Source: Methylocaldum sp002005105 (GTDB lineage Bacteria > Pseudomonadota > Gammaproteobacteria > Methylococcales > Methylococcaceae). From it: a stretch of DNA of 64,000 nt. The position numbers and the translations under genes are program-made. Shown here piece by piece: positions 8,831 to 18,232 of this stretch; within the stretch, counting starts at the first letter, position 1; each line of letters opens with the position of its first letter. The notes beneath the pieces are model-generated. The model saw nothing but the letters and a program-made list of their open reading frames with translations. It was not told the DNA's origin and did not search any database. The stretch covers positions 992,001 through 1,056,000 of the forward strand of contig NZ_CP194902.1 in assembly GCF_051027545.1 (NCBI RefSeq). The letters are read 5' to 3'.

Positions 8831-9724
8831 ATGAACGCCCCGGACACCCTATACGAAAGCTCGCTGAAAAGCTTGAGCCTCCGCGGCCGCGGCAAAGTCC
8901 GCGACATTTATGACATCGACGACGATCACATGTTGATCGTCACGACCGACCGCCTGTCCGCGTTCGATTGCATTCTGCCCGATCCCATTCCCGGAAAAGG
9001 CCGGGTACTCACCTCGGTTTCCAATTTCTGGTTCGGAAGGCTTAAGCATATCGTCCCCAACCATTTGTCCGGCCTGACGCTGGATCGGGTCATTTCCGAT
9101 CCCGCCGAACGCGCCCAGGTCGAAGGGCGGGGAATCGTCGTCAAGAAACTCAAGCCCCTTCCGGTGGAAGCCGTCGTACGCGGTTATCTGATCGGCTCGG
9201 GCTGGAAGGATTATCAAAAGAACGGAGCGGTTTGCGGTATCGCGCTACCGCCGGGATTGCAGCTTGCGGAGAAACTGCCTGAGGCCATTTTCACACCGTC
9301 GACCAAGGCGGAATTCGGCAGCCACGACGAAAATATCAGTTTCGAGAAAACCGTCGAACTGATCGGAAAAGATTTGGCGGAACAAGTCAGACGCATCAGC
9401 CTTAAGCTTTACACCGAAGCGGCGGCCTACGCCCTCGATCGGGGCATCATCATTGCCGACACCAAATTCGAATTCGGCCTGGATAATGCCGGCCAGCTCT
9501 ATCTCATCGACGAGGCTCTGACTCCGGATTCGTCCCGTTTCTGGCCGGTGGATCAATACCGGGTCAGCATCAGCCCGCCCAGCTTCGACAAACAATTCGT
9601 ACGGGATTATTTGGAAACTCTGTCCTGGAACAAACAGCCTCCCGCTCCTCATTTGCCGCCTGAAGTGATTACCAAAACGGCCGAAAAATATCGGGAAGCG
9701 GAGGAACGTCTGACCAAGCCGTAG
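8831..9724 (+). CDS. purC: SAICAR synthetase
   Basis: Phosphoribosylaminoimidazole-succinocarboxamide synthase: joins CAIR and L-aspartate with ATP in purine synthesis. Signature sequences are clear: GRGKVRDIYD near residue 20 (ATP-binding loop), TTDRLSAFD, VEAVVRGYLIGSGW, and IIADTKFEFGLD. The product (297 aa) belongs to the longer class seen in many proteobacteria and yeast rather than the ~237-residue E. coli type. Two ATGs are adjacent (8828 and 8831); the second is four bases after GAGG and gives MNAPDTLYE. Confidence 0.95.
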   Translation: MNAPDTLYESSLKSLSLRGRGKVRDIYDIDDDHMLIVTTDRLSAFDCILPDPIPGKGRVLTSVSNFWFGRLKHIVPNHLSGLTLDRVISDPAERAQVEGRGIVVKKLKPLPVEAVVRGYLIGSGWKDYQKNGAVCGIALPPGLQLAEKLPEAIFTPSTKAEFGSHDENISFEKTVELIGKDLAEQVRRISLKLYTEAAAYALDRGIIIADTKFEFGLDNAGQLYLIDEALTPDSSRFWPVDQYRVSISPPSFDKQFVRDYLETLSWNKQPPAPHLPPEVITKTAEKYREAEERLTKP

Positions 9725-9741
9725 GTCGTCGCGAAAACGGG

Positions 9742-9769
9742 TTGACGCAGATAGTATTGACCCGATAAT
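9742..9769 (+). promoter_or_regulatory. Sigma-70-type promoter for the DUF2490 gene
   Basis: TTGACG (9742-9747) and GATAAT (9764-9769) are separated by 16 bp. They lie about 30 bp before the next start codon at 9802 and after the purC stop, so the downstream gene can be transcribed on its own. Confidence 0.6.
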
Positions 9770-9801
9770 ACCCGACTTGCTTTCAAGAGACAGGGTAGAC
9801 G

Positions 9802-10515
9802 ATGAAATACCGATCGAATCAGCGCCTCCGCTGGCTGTTGCCGGCAATTTTTTTGTCCGGGCCGCACGTTACCTCAGCCGAATCGCTCGAAGATTTCCAA
9901 ACCTGGGGCAATGTCACCGCCGTCGGCGGCTTCGGGTTTATTGATCCGAAGTTCAAAAGCTTCCGCTATTGGCTGGAAGGCCAGGGGCGTTTCGGCGAGG
10001 ATACTTCCCGCTTGTCACAAAGCATGGTGAGGCCCGCGCTGGGTTACGCGCTCAACGACAATGCAAGCGTGTGGCTGGGCTATGCCTGGATTTTCACCGA
10101 TCGGCCGTTTACCGGGCGGCGCTTCGACGAAAATCGTATCTGGCAGCAATTCCTGTGGACACAGCCTACTTCATTCGGCACTTTCACCAGCCGATCCCGG
10201 CTAGAGCAGCGCTTCGCCGAAACCGGCAGCGATGTCGGCTGGCGCTTCCGGCAATTCGTAAAACTTTCGGTCCCGCTCGACTTCGCACCGGACTTCAGCC
10301 TGGTGGGCTGGGAAGAGGTGTTTGTCAGAATCAACAAAGCCGACTGGAGCGGGGATGATGGGCTTGATCAGAACCGGCTCTTCGTAGGATTGGGCTACAA
10401 CTTCAATAAAGAAATCAGGACCGAAATCGGCTACATGAATCAATATATCCGGAGAGCCGAGGCTCCCGACCGAATCAGCCATGTATTGTCGGTCAGCCTC
10501 TTTTTGAATTACTGA
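9802..10515 (+). CDS. DUF2490 family outer-membrane-like protein
   Basis: 237-residue protein with a signal peptide (charged start, hydrophobic run, cleavage around VTSA-ES at residue ~26). The mature part is rich in alternating aromatic and polar residues, with motifs typical of DUF2490 such as RPALGYALNDNASVWLGY, ENRIWQQFLW and SRLEQRF, and it ends in a beta-strand with a C-terminal aromatic residue (SLFLNY), as in outer-membrane beta-barrels. The function of the family is unknown. It has its own promoter and converges with the flavin reductase gene. Confidence 0.8.
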   Translation: MKYRSNQRLRWLLPAIFLSGPHVTSAESLEDFQTWGNVTAVGGFGFIDPKFKSFRYWLEGQGRFGEDTSRLSQSMVRPALGYALNDNASVWLGYAWIFTDRPFTGRRFDENRIWQQFLWTQPTSFGTFTSRSRLEQRFAETGSDVGWRFRQFVKLSVPLDFAPDFSLVGWEEVFVRINKADWSGDDGLDQNRLFVGLGYNFNKEIRTEIGYMNQYIRRAEAPDRISHVLSVSLFLNY

Positions 10516-10537
10516 TGTCCGGGCGCGCGGCGTCATT

Positions 10538-11035
10538 TCAGGAAAAACGATCCGGAAAAATCGCCGCCGCGCCATCCATATCGCCGGTCTCCCGGTACGT
10601 CAGGGGTGCTGCATCCGGCTTCAGCAAAGCTCCATCAATTACCCGGCCAAGCGCCAGCACATGATCTCCGGCCGGGCATCCTCCGGTTAACTCGCACTCG
10701 AACCAGGCTAGGGCATCCATCAATAGCGGCGTACCGTCGCGCCCTCTCCGCCAGGCCACCGAAGCGAGTTTATCGGTGCTGGCCGGACTTCCGAAATGTC
10801 TCGCCACATCCATCTGCTCCCGACTCAGCACGTTCACCGAAAACGATTTCCCTTGCTTGAGCAGTTCATAGGAGGAATGACGGGGATTGATGCTCAACGC
10901 CAAAAGCAAAGGGTCGAAGGATACGGGCATAACCCAGGCTGCGGTGAAGGCGTTGTGGCGTTCGCCGACGGCGACACCGATCACGTAGACACCACAAGTG
11001 ATTCGTCTGAATAAATCGGCTATGGCTTGACTCAT
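10538..11035 (-). CDS. Flavin reductase-like FMN-binding protein
   Basis: 165-residue protein of the flavin reductase-like split-barrel family. Typical features are the N-terminal RRITCGVYVIGV, the flavin-site stretch NAFTAAWVMPVSFDPLLLALSI, FSVNVLSREQ and, towards the end, GDHVLALGRVI. Family members reduce FMN or FAD with NAD(P)H, often for a partner oxygenase, or act as flavoprotein oxidoreductases. No partner oxygenase is nearby, so the substrate is unknown. It is divergent from moaC. Confidence 0.82.
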   Translation of the reverse strand: MSQAIADLFRRITCGVYVIGVAVGERHNAFTAAWVMPVSFDPLLLALSINPRHSSYELLKQGKSFSVNVLSREQMDVARHFGSPASTDKLASVAWRRGRDGTPLLMDALAWFECELTGGCPAGDHVLALGRVIDGALLKPDAAPLTYRETGDMDGAAAIFPDRFS

Positions 11036-11109
11036 GATTCTCTCTTTGCCCCCGAACTGGCTTATCGCGGCTCTATAATAGCGTCATCTTGGCTTTAGAC
11101 TACCGTAGC

Positions 11110-11592
11110 ATGAGCAAGCTTACTCATTTCAATGAATCGGGCGCCGCCCATATGGTCGACGTCGGCGGCAAATCGGCCACGCAACGGGTGGCGATCGCCG
11201 AAGGTTATATCGAGATGCGTTCCGAAACCCTGGCGTTGATCCTGCAAGGCGGCCACAAGAAAGGCGATGTGCTGGGTATCGCCCGTATCGCCGGCATCAT
11301 GGCCAGCAAGAAGACCTCGGAGCTGATCCCGCTATGCCATCCGATCGCGATCACGAGTGTGGACGTGATCCTCGAACCGGAGCCGGAGCGCCACCGTGTG
11401 CGCTGCGAAGCCACCGTCAAAACCGTCGGGCAAACCGGAGTCGAAATGGAAGCGCTGACCGCGGTGCAAGTGGCGCTCCTCACCATCTACGACATGTGCA
11501 AGGCGGTGGATCGCGGAATGACGATTCAGTCGGTTCGCCTGCTCGAGAAAGCGGGCGGAAAATCCGGGCACTGGCAGCGAGAAAAAGGCTAG
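11110..11592 (+). CDS. moaC: Cyclic pyranopterin monophosphate synthase
   Basis: MoaC acts with MoaA in the first stage of molybdenum cofactor synthesis, forming cyclic pyranopterin monophosphate. The 160-residue product starts MSKLTHFNESGAAHMVDVG and holds the conserved KKTSELIPLCHPI, VGQTGVEMEALTAV and YDMCKAVDRGM motifs that form the active site. The ATG at 11110 is used; a TTG at 11089 is in frame but less likely. A TATAAT-like -10 element lies at 11074-11079 without a good -35. No other molybdenum cofactor gene is in the window. Confidence 0.95.
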   Translation: MSKLTHFNESGAAHMVDVGGKSATQRVAIAEGYIEMRSETLALILQGGHKKGDVLGIARIAGIMASKKTSELIPLCHPIAITSVDVILEPEPERHRVRCEATVKTVGQTGVEMEALTAVQVALLTIYDMCKAVDRGMTIQSVRLLEKAGGKSGHWQREKG

Positions 11593-11661
11593 GCGCGAGC
11601 CGAGAACTCTTTCTGCGAAAAGGCAGGAAGAGAACTCGATCAAACGCCCTCGTCGCTCGGA

Positions 11662-12150
11662 TTACGGTGCTTTCCTTTCGAGCACCAAGAAACTGTAGCT
11701 CAGACCGCTGTCCGGATCGTCCGTCACGTCGAGGCGCTCAATTTCAGACCATTCCTTCCATTCGAATTCCGGAAAGAAGGTATCTCCCGCGAACTCGCGG
11801 TGAATGAGCGTGAGATATAGCCGATCGGCCTTCGCCAATAACTCCTCATACAAAGACGAGCCACCGATGACCATGACTTCGTCGGCGTCGGCCTCACTGA
11901 GCGCCTCGGCCAAAGTATGTACCACCACACAGCCCGGAGCGGCGTACTCCCGGTTTGAGGTAAGGACAATATTCTTCCGGCCCGGCAGCGGCCGGCCGAT
12001 GGATTTGTGAGTCTTGCGGCCCATGATCAAAGGTTTTCCCATGGTGATCTTCCTGAAACGCTTGAGGTCCGCAGACAGATGCCAGGGCATTCGGTTATCT
12101 GCGCCGATCACCCGGTTTTCGCCCATGGCGACGATAAGAGAGATCTTCAT
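11662..12150 (-). CDS. folA: Dihydrofolate reductase
   Basis: NADPH-dependent reduction of dihydrofolate to tetrahydrofolate. At 162 residues it is the chromosomal FolA type. Motifs in order: SLIVAMGENRVIGADNRMPWHL (substrate and Met20 loop; the catalytic acid is the Asp of the LSADLKRF segment), MGRKTHKSIGRPLPGR, VMVIGGSSLYEEL, and LTLIHREFAGDTFFPEF. It serves the thymidylate synthase gene 4.3 kb away in folate turnover. Three bases separate it from the old yellow enzyme gene upstream on the same strand, so the two probably form an operon. Confidence 0.95.
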   Translation of the reverse strand: MKISLIVAMGENRVIGADNRMPWHLSADLKRFRKITMGKPLIMGRKTHKSIGRPLPGRKNIVLTSNREYAAPGCVVVHTLAEALSEADADEVMVIGGSSLYEELLAKADRLYLTLIHREFAGDTFFPEFEWKEWSEIERLDVTDDPDSGLSYSFLVLERKAP

Positions 12151-12153
12151 AAG

Positions 12154-13317
12154 TCAGATTTTTTCCGCTCCATTGATCATAGGCATCGGTTCCTCGCCTC
12201 TCAGCTGCTTCAGCGTCGGATAATCCACATACCCTTTCGCGCCGCCGCCGTAGTAGGTCGATTCATCCGGCGGGTTCAGCTCGGCATTCTGTCGAAAGCG
12301 CTCCGGGAGGTCGGGATTGGCGATGAACAAGCGGCCGAACGCCACCAAATCCGCCCGCCCTTCCTCAAGACACGCGACAGCCTTGCGGTAATCGTATCCG
12401 CCGCAAACGATCAGCGTACCGCTGTATTTGGCGCGGATCAGCTTCATCATCGCCGGTCCCCGCGGATCAAACGACGGGGAGGCAGGATCGCGGGCCATTT
12501 CTGGCTCGACAATGTGAAGATAAGCGAGATTGAAGCGGTTTAACTGTTCCGCGACGTGACGGAAAAGCGCTTCCGGGTCGTCATCACCCATATCGTTGAA
12601 ACTGCCCAGCGGCGACAAACGGACACCGACACGCTGCGATCCCCATACCCGACAGACGGCCTCCATCACTTCCATTAGCAGCCGGGCACGGTTTTCCACC
12701 GGTCCGCCGTACTCATCGGTGCGGTGGTTGGAACTTGTGTTGAGAAATTGGTCCAACAGGTAGCCGTTGGCGGCGTGGATCTCGACGCCGTCCAAACCTG
12801 CGTGGAGGGCATTGCTCGCACCGTGCGCATATTGCTTCACGATATAGGGCATTTCCTCGATAGCCAGCGCTCTGGGAGTGACGAAGGGAACCATTTCGCC
12901 TTTGCCTCGCTCGTTGACGATGAAGGCCGTACCCGATGGCCGAATCGCTGAAGGCGCCACCGGGAGCTGCCCGTCCGGCTGCAAGGCCGGGTGAGAAATG
13001 CGACCCACGTGCCATAGCTGCATAAAAATAAGGCCGCCAGTTCGATGTACTGCTTCCGCAACCGAACGCCAGCCGACGACCTGGTCCGGCGTATGTATGC
13101 CGGGCGTCCACGCGTATCCTTGGCCTTGCTGCGAGACTTGCGTAGCCTCGGAAATGATGAGCCCTGCGGATGCGCGTTGCGCATAGTAAAGTGCGTTCAG
13201 ATCGGTGGGAACATTTCCGGGCTGCCCAGCCCGCGAACGCGTCAGCGGCGCCATGACCATGCGGTTCTTCAGTTTATAAGGCCCTAATGCGTAAGGTTCG
13301 AAGATCGGGTTGTTCAT
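12154..13317 (-). CDS. Old yellow enzyme family alkene reductase
   Basis: FMN-dependent NAD(P)H oxidoreductase that reduces activated double bonds (NemA/XenB type). The 387-residue TIM barrel has the standard features: NRMVMAPLTRSRA at the N terminus, YYAQRASAGLIISEATQVS, the substrate-binding loop YAHGASNALHAGLDGVEIHAANGYLLDQFLN, SNHRTDEYGG with the FMN-site pattern, and VAFGRLFIANPDLPERF at the C terminus. It sits immediately upstream of folA on the same strand. Typical relatives act on N-ethylmaleimide, nitrate esters or enones; the natural substrate here cannot be told. Confidence 0.92.
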   Translation of the reverse strand: MNNPIFEPYALGPYKLKNRMVMAPLTRSRAGQPGNVPTDLNALYYAQRASAGLIISEATQVSQQGQGYAWTPGIHTPDQVVGWRSVAEAVHRTGGLIFMQLWHVGRISHPALQPDGQLPVAPSAIRPSGTAFIVNERGKGEMVPFVTPRALAIEEMPYIVKQYAHGASNALHAGLDGVEIHAANGYLLDQFLNTSSNHRTDEYGGPVENRARLLMEVMEAVCRVWGSQRVGVRLSPLGSFNDMGDDDPEALFRHVAEQLNRFNLAYLHIVEPEMARDPASPSFDPRGPAMMKLIRAKYSGTLIVCGGYDYRKAVACLEEGRADLVAFGRLFIANPDLPERFRQNAELNPPDESTYYGGGAKGYVDYPTLKQLRGEEPMPMINGAEKI

Positions 13318-13528
13318 GGTTCGCCCCCGGTCTGGCTACGGTTCGAAGAATGAGCACAAAGGGCGATCGCGGTGGGGAACATATAGGCGCTTTCCGGTGT
13401 CAACTCTGTCTCAATTGGTTATTCGCTCTATTCGACTTCGGTACGTACAAAATGGTCGCGGTCTTTTTCTGACAAATGACTTGGGTTAGCATTGATTTAG
13501 ATCGGACAGAAATTTCCTGAAAAAGCTT

Positions 13529-14164
13529 ATGTGTTACGCGCAAAAAAAGGATGCGGCGTTCGGCTTCACCGATCAGCATCTCCCTTCAGGCAGTCACCTC
13601 TGCTACATCTACACCGATGAAGAAGAGCATTCCCGCACGATGGCGCAATTCGTGGAGAGCGGTCTGGTATCCGGAGAAAAGGTCGCCTATCTGGCGGATG
13701 TGTCATCGGGCGACGAACTCGAACAGTATATCGCTAGACTGGGCATTAATTTACCCGAGCATCTCCGGCCGGGCCAGTTCATTTTGAGCCAAGCTGAAAA
13801 GACGTATTGCCCCGACGGGGCCTTTCTGCCGGAACGGATGATCGACACCTGGCGGTCGATGTATCGGCAGAGTATCGATGAAGGCTTTTTGGGAATACGC
13901 GCCACTGGTGAAACCGGCTGGACCAGCAACGAGCATCCTGGGCTGGAGCGGTGGTTCGAATACGAGTCGATGCTCAACATCGTTGTAAACGAGGTCCCTT
14001 TTAGCAGCATCATTTGCCAGTACGATGCCAACCGACTGGGCGGTGCCAATCTGTACGAAATTCTAAGGGTGCATCCTCTGATGATCGTTCAGGGGCAAAT
14101 TCTGCACAACCCCTATTACGAAGCACCCGAGCAATATCTGTCCCGGCTCCGGGCTTCAAGATGA
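13529..14164 (+). CDS. MEDS (DcmR-type sensory) domain protein
   Basis: 211-residue protein consisting almost entirely of a MEDS domain, named for methanogens, methylotrophs and the DcmR regulator of dichloromethane use. The recognisable start is LPSGSHLCYIYTDEEEH (residues ~17-33), followed by VESGLVSGEKVAYLAD and a RecA-like core. No DNA-binding or output domain is attached, unlike DcmR. About 109 bp downstream is a PAS histidine kinase on the same strand, and MEDS domains are often joined to or next to such kinases, so a shared signalling role is likely. What it senses is unknown. Confidence 0.8.
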   Translation: MCYAQKKDAAFGFTDQHLPSGSHLCYIYTDEEEHSRTMAQFVESGLVSGEKVAYLADVSSGDELEQYIARLGINLPEHLRPGQFILSQAEKTYCPDGAFLPERMIDTWRSMYRQSIDEGFLGIRATGETGWTSNEHPGLERWFEYESMLNIVVNEVPFSSIICQYDANRLGGANLYEILRVHPLMIVQGQILHNPYYEAPEQYLSRLRASR

Positions 14165-14272
14165 TCGTTACCCTTAGCGCACGGTCATTTTTTCGGCTTT
14201 GCCTTGCATACTCCGCGCTCCTGCCTGAGCTTGAGTTGGCCCCATCATCCACCTGAAGGTGGAAACAGCGTT

Positions 14273-16423
14273 ATGACGAGTCCGGTAACGGTCGTTCTTC
14301 AGCCGCAGCCCGAAATATTGGGGAAACTGCTGATCGTGCAACAAACGCTCGGGATTTTGTCCGCAAGGGAAGAGCAGGCCGCTTTCCTTTGCCGCGCATT
14401 GCGTGACATCCCCGGGGTCGAGAATGTCCACTTTTGCTTTTGTGGATCATTCGTATCCGAACAGCGGAAAGGTGCCGGCCTCTCTACGTGCGATCATTGT
14501 ACGAACACCACACCGTCCATTGGACTTAAACGCTGTGGCGCCATTCCCGATGCCGGGCATGAGTGTATCCCGTTGCGCACGAACACGACGCTGTTCGGCT
14601 TTCTCATCCTCAGAATCGCAAACCTGCAGGCGTTCACGCCTTATGCTCCCTATATCCTCAACACCGCCAATTTCGTGGCGACTTTAATGGAGAAACGGGA
14701 AACCAAGGAACGGTTGGAGCAGGTGCTAGATGATCTGGAGAATCAAGTCGCCGCTCGTACTGCCGATTTGTTGGAAAAGAACGCCCGACTGGAGGCGGAA
14801 ATCCAGCGGCGGGAAGCGGCCGAGTCGGCGCTGCATGAAGCGTACGAGCAGTTGGAAAGGAGAATCGAAGAACGTACCGCAGCCCTAAAATTCAGTGAAG
14901 AACGTCTCCAAAGCATTATCACTACCGCCGTCGATGGGATCATCACCACGGACAGCGGCGGCTACATCGAGCTTTTCAACGCCGCTGCGGAAAGGCTATT
15001 CGGCTATACCGCTGCTGAAGTTATCGGGAAAAACATTCGAATTCTCATGCCGTCGCCAGACCGCGAACGCCATGACAGTTTCATCGAACGTTATCTAGCC
15101 ACGGGCACGAAGACCATCATCTGCATCCGTCGGGATGTCGATGTACTACACAAAAACGGCTCTATTTTTCCGGCCGAACTTACCGTCAGCGAGATGCAGA
15201 TCGGCGGGCAAACAAAGTTCACAGGAATCATACGCGATATTACCGAGCGCAAGTGGGCCGAGACGGCGCTTAGGGAGAGCGAAGCGCGATTCCGCGCCAT
15301 GGCCGAGACGGTGCCGGATATCCTGTTTACCAGCGATTCGAGCGGGTTTATCGACTATATCAGCCCCCGATTCTATGAGTATTCGGGCTTACCGCCGGAT
15401 TCGAAAAGCACCGAATGGGTTGCGGCCATACATCCGGATGACGAAGAGCGCACCAGGCTGCAATGGCAGCATGCGGTGACAACGGGTGAGCCGTTCCGAA
15501 CCAAGTATCGTCTTCGCTCGACCGACGGATCCTACCAATGGTTTCAGGTTCGCGCTCGCCCGATTCGTGATGCGAGCAGTCGCATCACCAAGTGGTTCGG
15601 AATCTGCTCCGACATCGACGAACTCGTCCGGGTTCAGGATGCCTTGGAAGAAGCCGATCGGCGCAAGAACGAATTCCTGGCAATGCTATCCCACGAATTG
15701 CGTAATCCCTTGGCTCCCATTCGCAATGCGGTTCAGGTGATGGGACTGCTGAATCTGACCGATTCGCGATTGCTGTGGGTTAAAGACATGATCGATCGCC
15801 AGGTCAAACATTTGGTTCATTTGGTCGATGATCTCCTGGATGTATCGCGCATCACCCGCGGCAAGATTACGCTCAAGAACGAACCTATCGAACTGTCCGT
15901 CCTCATCGACCGGGCAGTCGAAGCTACCGAAGCCATTATCGATTCCCAACAGCATCGACTTTCTATCTCATCTCCCGAGGAACCGGTGTTGCTGAGAGGG
16001 GATGCGGTCAGGCTGGTTCAGGTAGTTACCAATCTCTTGAATAATGCGGCCAAATACACGCCTCACGGTGGCCACATTCAGCTAACGGCGATCCCAAATG
16101 CACGGGAACTCATATTGTCTGTAAAGGACAACGGTATCGGCATTTCGCCCGAACTCCTGCCGCACGTATTTGATTTATTTACGCAGGCCGAACGCTCATT
16201 GGACCGGTCTCAAGGCGGGCTCGGTATCGGGTTGACTCTGGTGCGGAAATTGGTCGAAATGCACGGTGGAAGCATCGAGGCCCTGAGCGGCGGTCCGGGG
16301 AAAGGGAGCGAGTTCGTAGTTAGATTGCCGCTGTCAGACAACACCGCGATGAATGCTCGGCAGGAAATGACGCCTGAACAGCCTGGAAACCGAACGGCGC
16401 CCGGCGGCCGAGTGCGGAACTAA
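14273..16423 (+). CDS. PAS sensor histidine kinase with a FixL-like PAS domain
   Basis: Soluble 716-residue histidine kinase with no membrane segment. Visible order: an N-terminal region of unknown fold with several Cys residues (residues ~1-140), a coiled coil (~145-205), PAS 1 (~205-325), PAS 2 with a PAC tail (~335-455), HisKA with the phospho-acceptor His 474 in MLSHELRNPL, and an HATPase domain with N box NLLNNAAKY (~587), DNGIGI (~619) and GGLGIGLTL. PAS 1 resembles FixL, including the RERHDSFIERY helix where FixL carries its proximal haem-ligand His (here His 267). No response regulator gene is adjacent. ATG 14273 is nine bases after AGGTGGA. It may work with the MEDS protein upstream. 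Confidence 0.88.
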   Translation: MTSPVTVVLQPQPEILGKLLIVQQTLGILSAREEQAAFLCRALRDIPGVENVHFCFCGSFVSEQRKGAGLSTCDHCTNTTPSIGLKRCGAIPDAGHECIPLRTNTTLFGFLILRIANLQAFTPYAPYILNTANFVATLMEKRETKERLEQVLDDLENQVAARTADLLEKNARLEAEIQRREAAESALHEAYEQLERRIEERTAALKFSEERLQSIITTAVDGIITTDSGGYIELFNAAAERLFGYTAAEVIGKNIRILMPSPDRERHDSFIERYLATGTKTIICIRRDVDVLHKNGSIFPAELTVSEMQIGGQTKFTGIIRDITERKWAETALRESEARFRAMAETVPDILFTSDSSGFIDYISPRFYEYSGLPPDSKSTEWVAAIHPDDEERTRLQWQHAVTTGEPFRTKYRLRSTDGSYQWFQVRARPIRDASSRITKWFGICSDIDELVRVQDALEEADRRKNEFLAMLSHELRNPLAPIRNAVQVMGLLNLTDSRLLWVKDMIDRQVKHLVHLVDDLLDVSRITRGKITLKNEPIELSVLIDRAVEATEAIIDSQQHRLSISSPEEPVLLRGDAVRLVQVVTNLLNNAAKYTPHGGHIQLTAIPNARELILSVKDNGIGISPELLPHVFDLFTQAERSLDRSQGGLGIGLTLVRKLVEMHGGSIEALSGGPGKGSEFVVRLPLSDNTAMNARQEMTPEQPGNRTAPGGRVRN

Positions 16424-16468
16424 ATCGATTCGTTTTCGCCTGCTGCGCGTGCCGCCGCGTCGGAGCGT

Positions 16469-17365
16469 TCAAACCGCCACTTCGGCCGGTATGTGGGGAT
16501 GGGGATCATAGCCCTCCACTTCGAAATCTTCGATTCGATATCCGAATATATCGGCTGCCTTGCGTTTGATGTGCAACCGGGGAAATGGACGCGGCTGTCG
16601 CTCTACCTGAAGCTGTGCCTGCGGGATATGATTGCGATATAGATGCACGTCGCAACCGAACCAAACGATCTCTCCAGGCGTATACCCGCAATGATCGGCG
16701 AGCAGATGGGTCAACAAGGCTAGATTGGCGACATTCCAACCCAGCCCCAGATAGGCATCCGCCGAACGCTGCATCAAGGCTCCCGACAAAGTGTTCGTAG
16801 CCTGGCTAACAAAGAATTGATAGGTTTTGTGGCAGGGTGGAAGCGCCATCTCGTCCAACTGGGCCACGTTCCAACCCTCGAAAAGCAGCCGGCGTGAGGT
16901 CGGATCGTTCTTCAGTCCATCGACCAATAGCTGCACCTGGTCGATCTCTTTCCCATCGTAATCCCGCCAACGGCGCCATTGATGCCCATACACCGGTCCC
17001 AAGTCGCCCCAGCGGGCGGCGAATTCATCGTCGCTCAAGATACGGCGTTCAAAATCCTCTTGGCTTATCGATTCACCCGTCGCAGTTCGGTATTTTTTCA
17101 AGGGCCAATCCGTCCAGATACGCACGTTCTGTTCGAGAAGCTCCCGGATATTCCGACCGCCCGACAACATCCACAAAAGCTCCTTGAACGCCGTCTTCCA
17201 AAAAATCTGCTTGGTCGTGAACAGCGGGAATCCCGCCGCGAGGTCGAATCGCATCGTATAGCCGAACAGAGCGCGCGTCCCGACCCCGGTTCGATCGATT
17301 CGCTCATCCCCTTCGGTTATCAGTTTTCGAAGTAAAGTGAGATATTGCTCTTCGGGATGGGACAT
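16469..17365 (-). CDS. thyA: Thymidylate synthase
   Basis: Makes dTMP from dUMP using methylenetetrahydrofolate. The 298-residue protein carries the family hallmarks: DRTGVGTRALFGYTMRFDL near residue 23, the WxxLxP-type nucleophile region in which Cys is found in ALPPCHKTYQFFV, LMQRSADAYLGLGWNVANLALL (dUMP and folate binding) and the YDPHPHIPAEVAV C terminus. It lies 57 bp downstream of lgt on the same strand, the same lgt-thyA arrangement seen in E. coli. Length is a little above the 264 residues of E. coli ThyA because of an insertion near residues 90-120. Confidence 0.96.
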   Translation of the reverse strand: MSHPEEQYLTLLRKLITEGDERIDRTGVGTRALFGYTMRFDLAAGFPLFTTKQIFWKTAFKELLWMLSGGRNIRELLEQNVRIWTDWPLKKYRTATGESISQEDFERRILSDDEFAARWGDLGPVYGHQWRRWRDYDGKEIDQVQLLVDGLKNDPTSRRLLFEGWNVAQLDEMALPPCHKTYQFFVSQATNTLSGALMQRSADAYLGLGWNVANLALLTHLLADHCGYTPGEIVWFGCDVHLYRNHIPQAQLQVERQPRPFPRLHIKRKAADIFGYRIEDFEVEGYDPHPHIPAEVAV

Positions 17366-17422
17366 TATGGCTGGCGTTTTCGTTGTTTAAGCCGGTCTTC
17401 CGTTTCGTACGGTGCTTCGATT

Positions 17423-18232
17423 TCAGGACTCATCAGTCCTCAGGCCAGAGGCCATCGGACGGCGGTAGGCCAAAACGAGAAGCAGGATACCCAGGATGAT
17501 CATGGGAAAGCTCAACACCTGCCCCATGGTGAGCCAGCCGAAGGCCAGGTAACCGATGTGAGCGTCCGGTAGACGAACGAACTCGACCATGAAGCGGAAC
17601 ATGCCATAGAGGAGCAGAAACAAGCCGCTTACCGCCATTGTCGGCGGCGACCGACGGCTGAAAAAGTGTAGTGCCACGAAAAGAACGATACCTTCCAGAA
17701 AGGCTTCATAGAGCTGGGAAGGATGGCGCGGCTCCGGGCCGGCATCCGGAAACACCATCGCCCAAGGCACATCAGTTGGTTTTCCCCAAAGCTCGCCATT
17801 GATGAAATTCCCGATGCGGCCCGTAAAAAGTCCGATCGGCACGTACCGCGCGACAAAATCGGTCACCGCAAAAAACGAGCTTTTCTGCTTTCGAGCAAAG
17901 ATCCACATTGCCGCTAACGCTCCCAACAATCCTCCGTGGAAGGCCATACCGCCTTCCCATACTCTAAACAGCATTAACGGGTCTTGAGTGAATGCCGGAA
18001 AGTTATAGAAGAGCATATATCCCACCCGGCCGCCGATCACCAGCCCAAGAGCGGTATAAAAGATGAGATCCTCCACCTGAGCTGGGGTCCACGGGAAACC
18101 GGGTTCTTTGGCTCTTTGGCGAGCCAGCCACCATGCACCGCCGATACCGATGACATACATCAGCCCGTACCAATGAATTTTCAAAGGACCGATGCTAATA
18201 GCCACTGGATCGATAGAGGGATATGGCAACAT
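17423..18232 (-). CDS. lgt: Prolipoprotein diacylglyceryl transferase
   Basis: Integral membrane enzyme that attaches diacylglycerol to the lipobox Cys of prolipoproteins, the first step in lipoprotein maturation. The 269-residue product has seven hydrophobic segments and the Lgt signature around GRIGNFINGELWGKPTDVPWAMVFP, plus HPSQLYEAFLEG and RFMVEFVRLPDAHIG. GGAGAG lies eight bases before the ATG. It forms a pair with thyA downstream. Likely clients in this window are the efflux lipoprotein and the MCE-domain lipoprotein. Confidence 0.95.
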   Translation of the reverse strand: MLPYPSIDPVAISIGPLKIHWYGLMYVIGIGGAWWLARQRAKEPGFPWTPAQVEDLIFYTALGLVIGGRVGYMLFYNFPAFTQDPLMLFRVWEGGMAFHGGLLGALAAMWIFARKQKSSFFAVTDFVARYVPIGLFTGRIGNFINGELWGKPTDVPWAMVFPDAGPEPRHPSQLYEAFLEGIVLFVALHFFSRRSPPTMAVSGLFLLLYGMFRFMVEFVRLPDAHIGYLAFGWLTMGQVLSFPMIILGILLLVLAYRRPMASGLRTDES

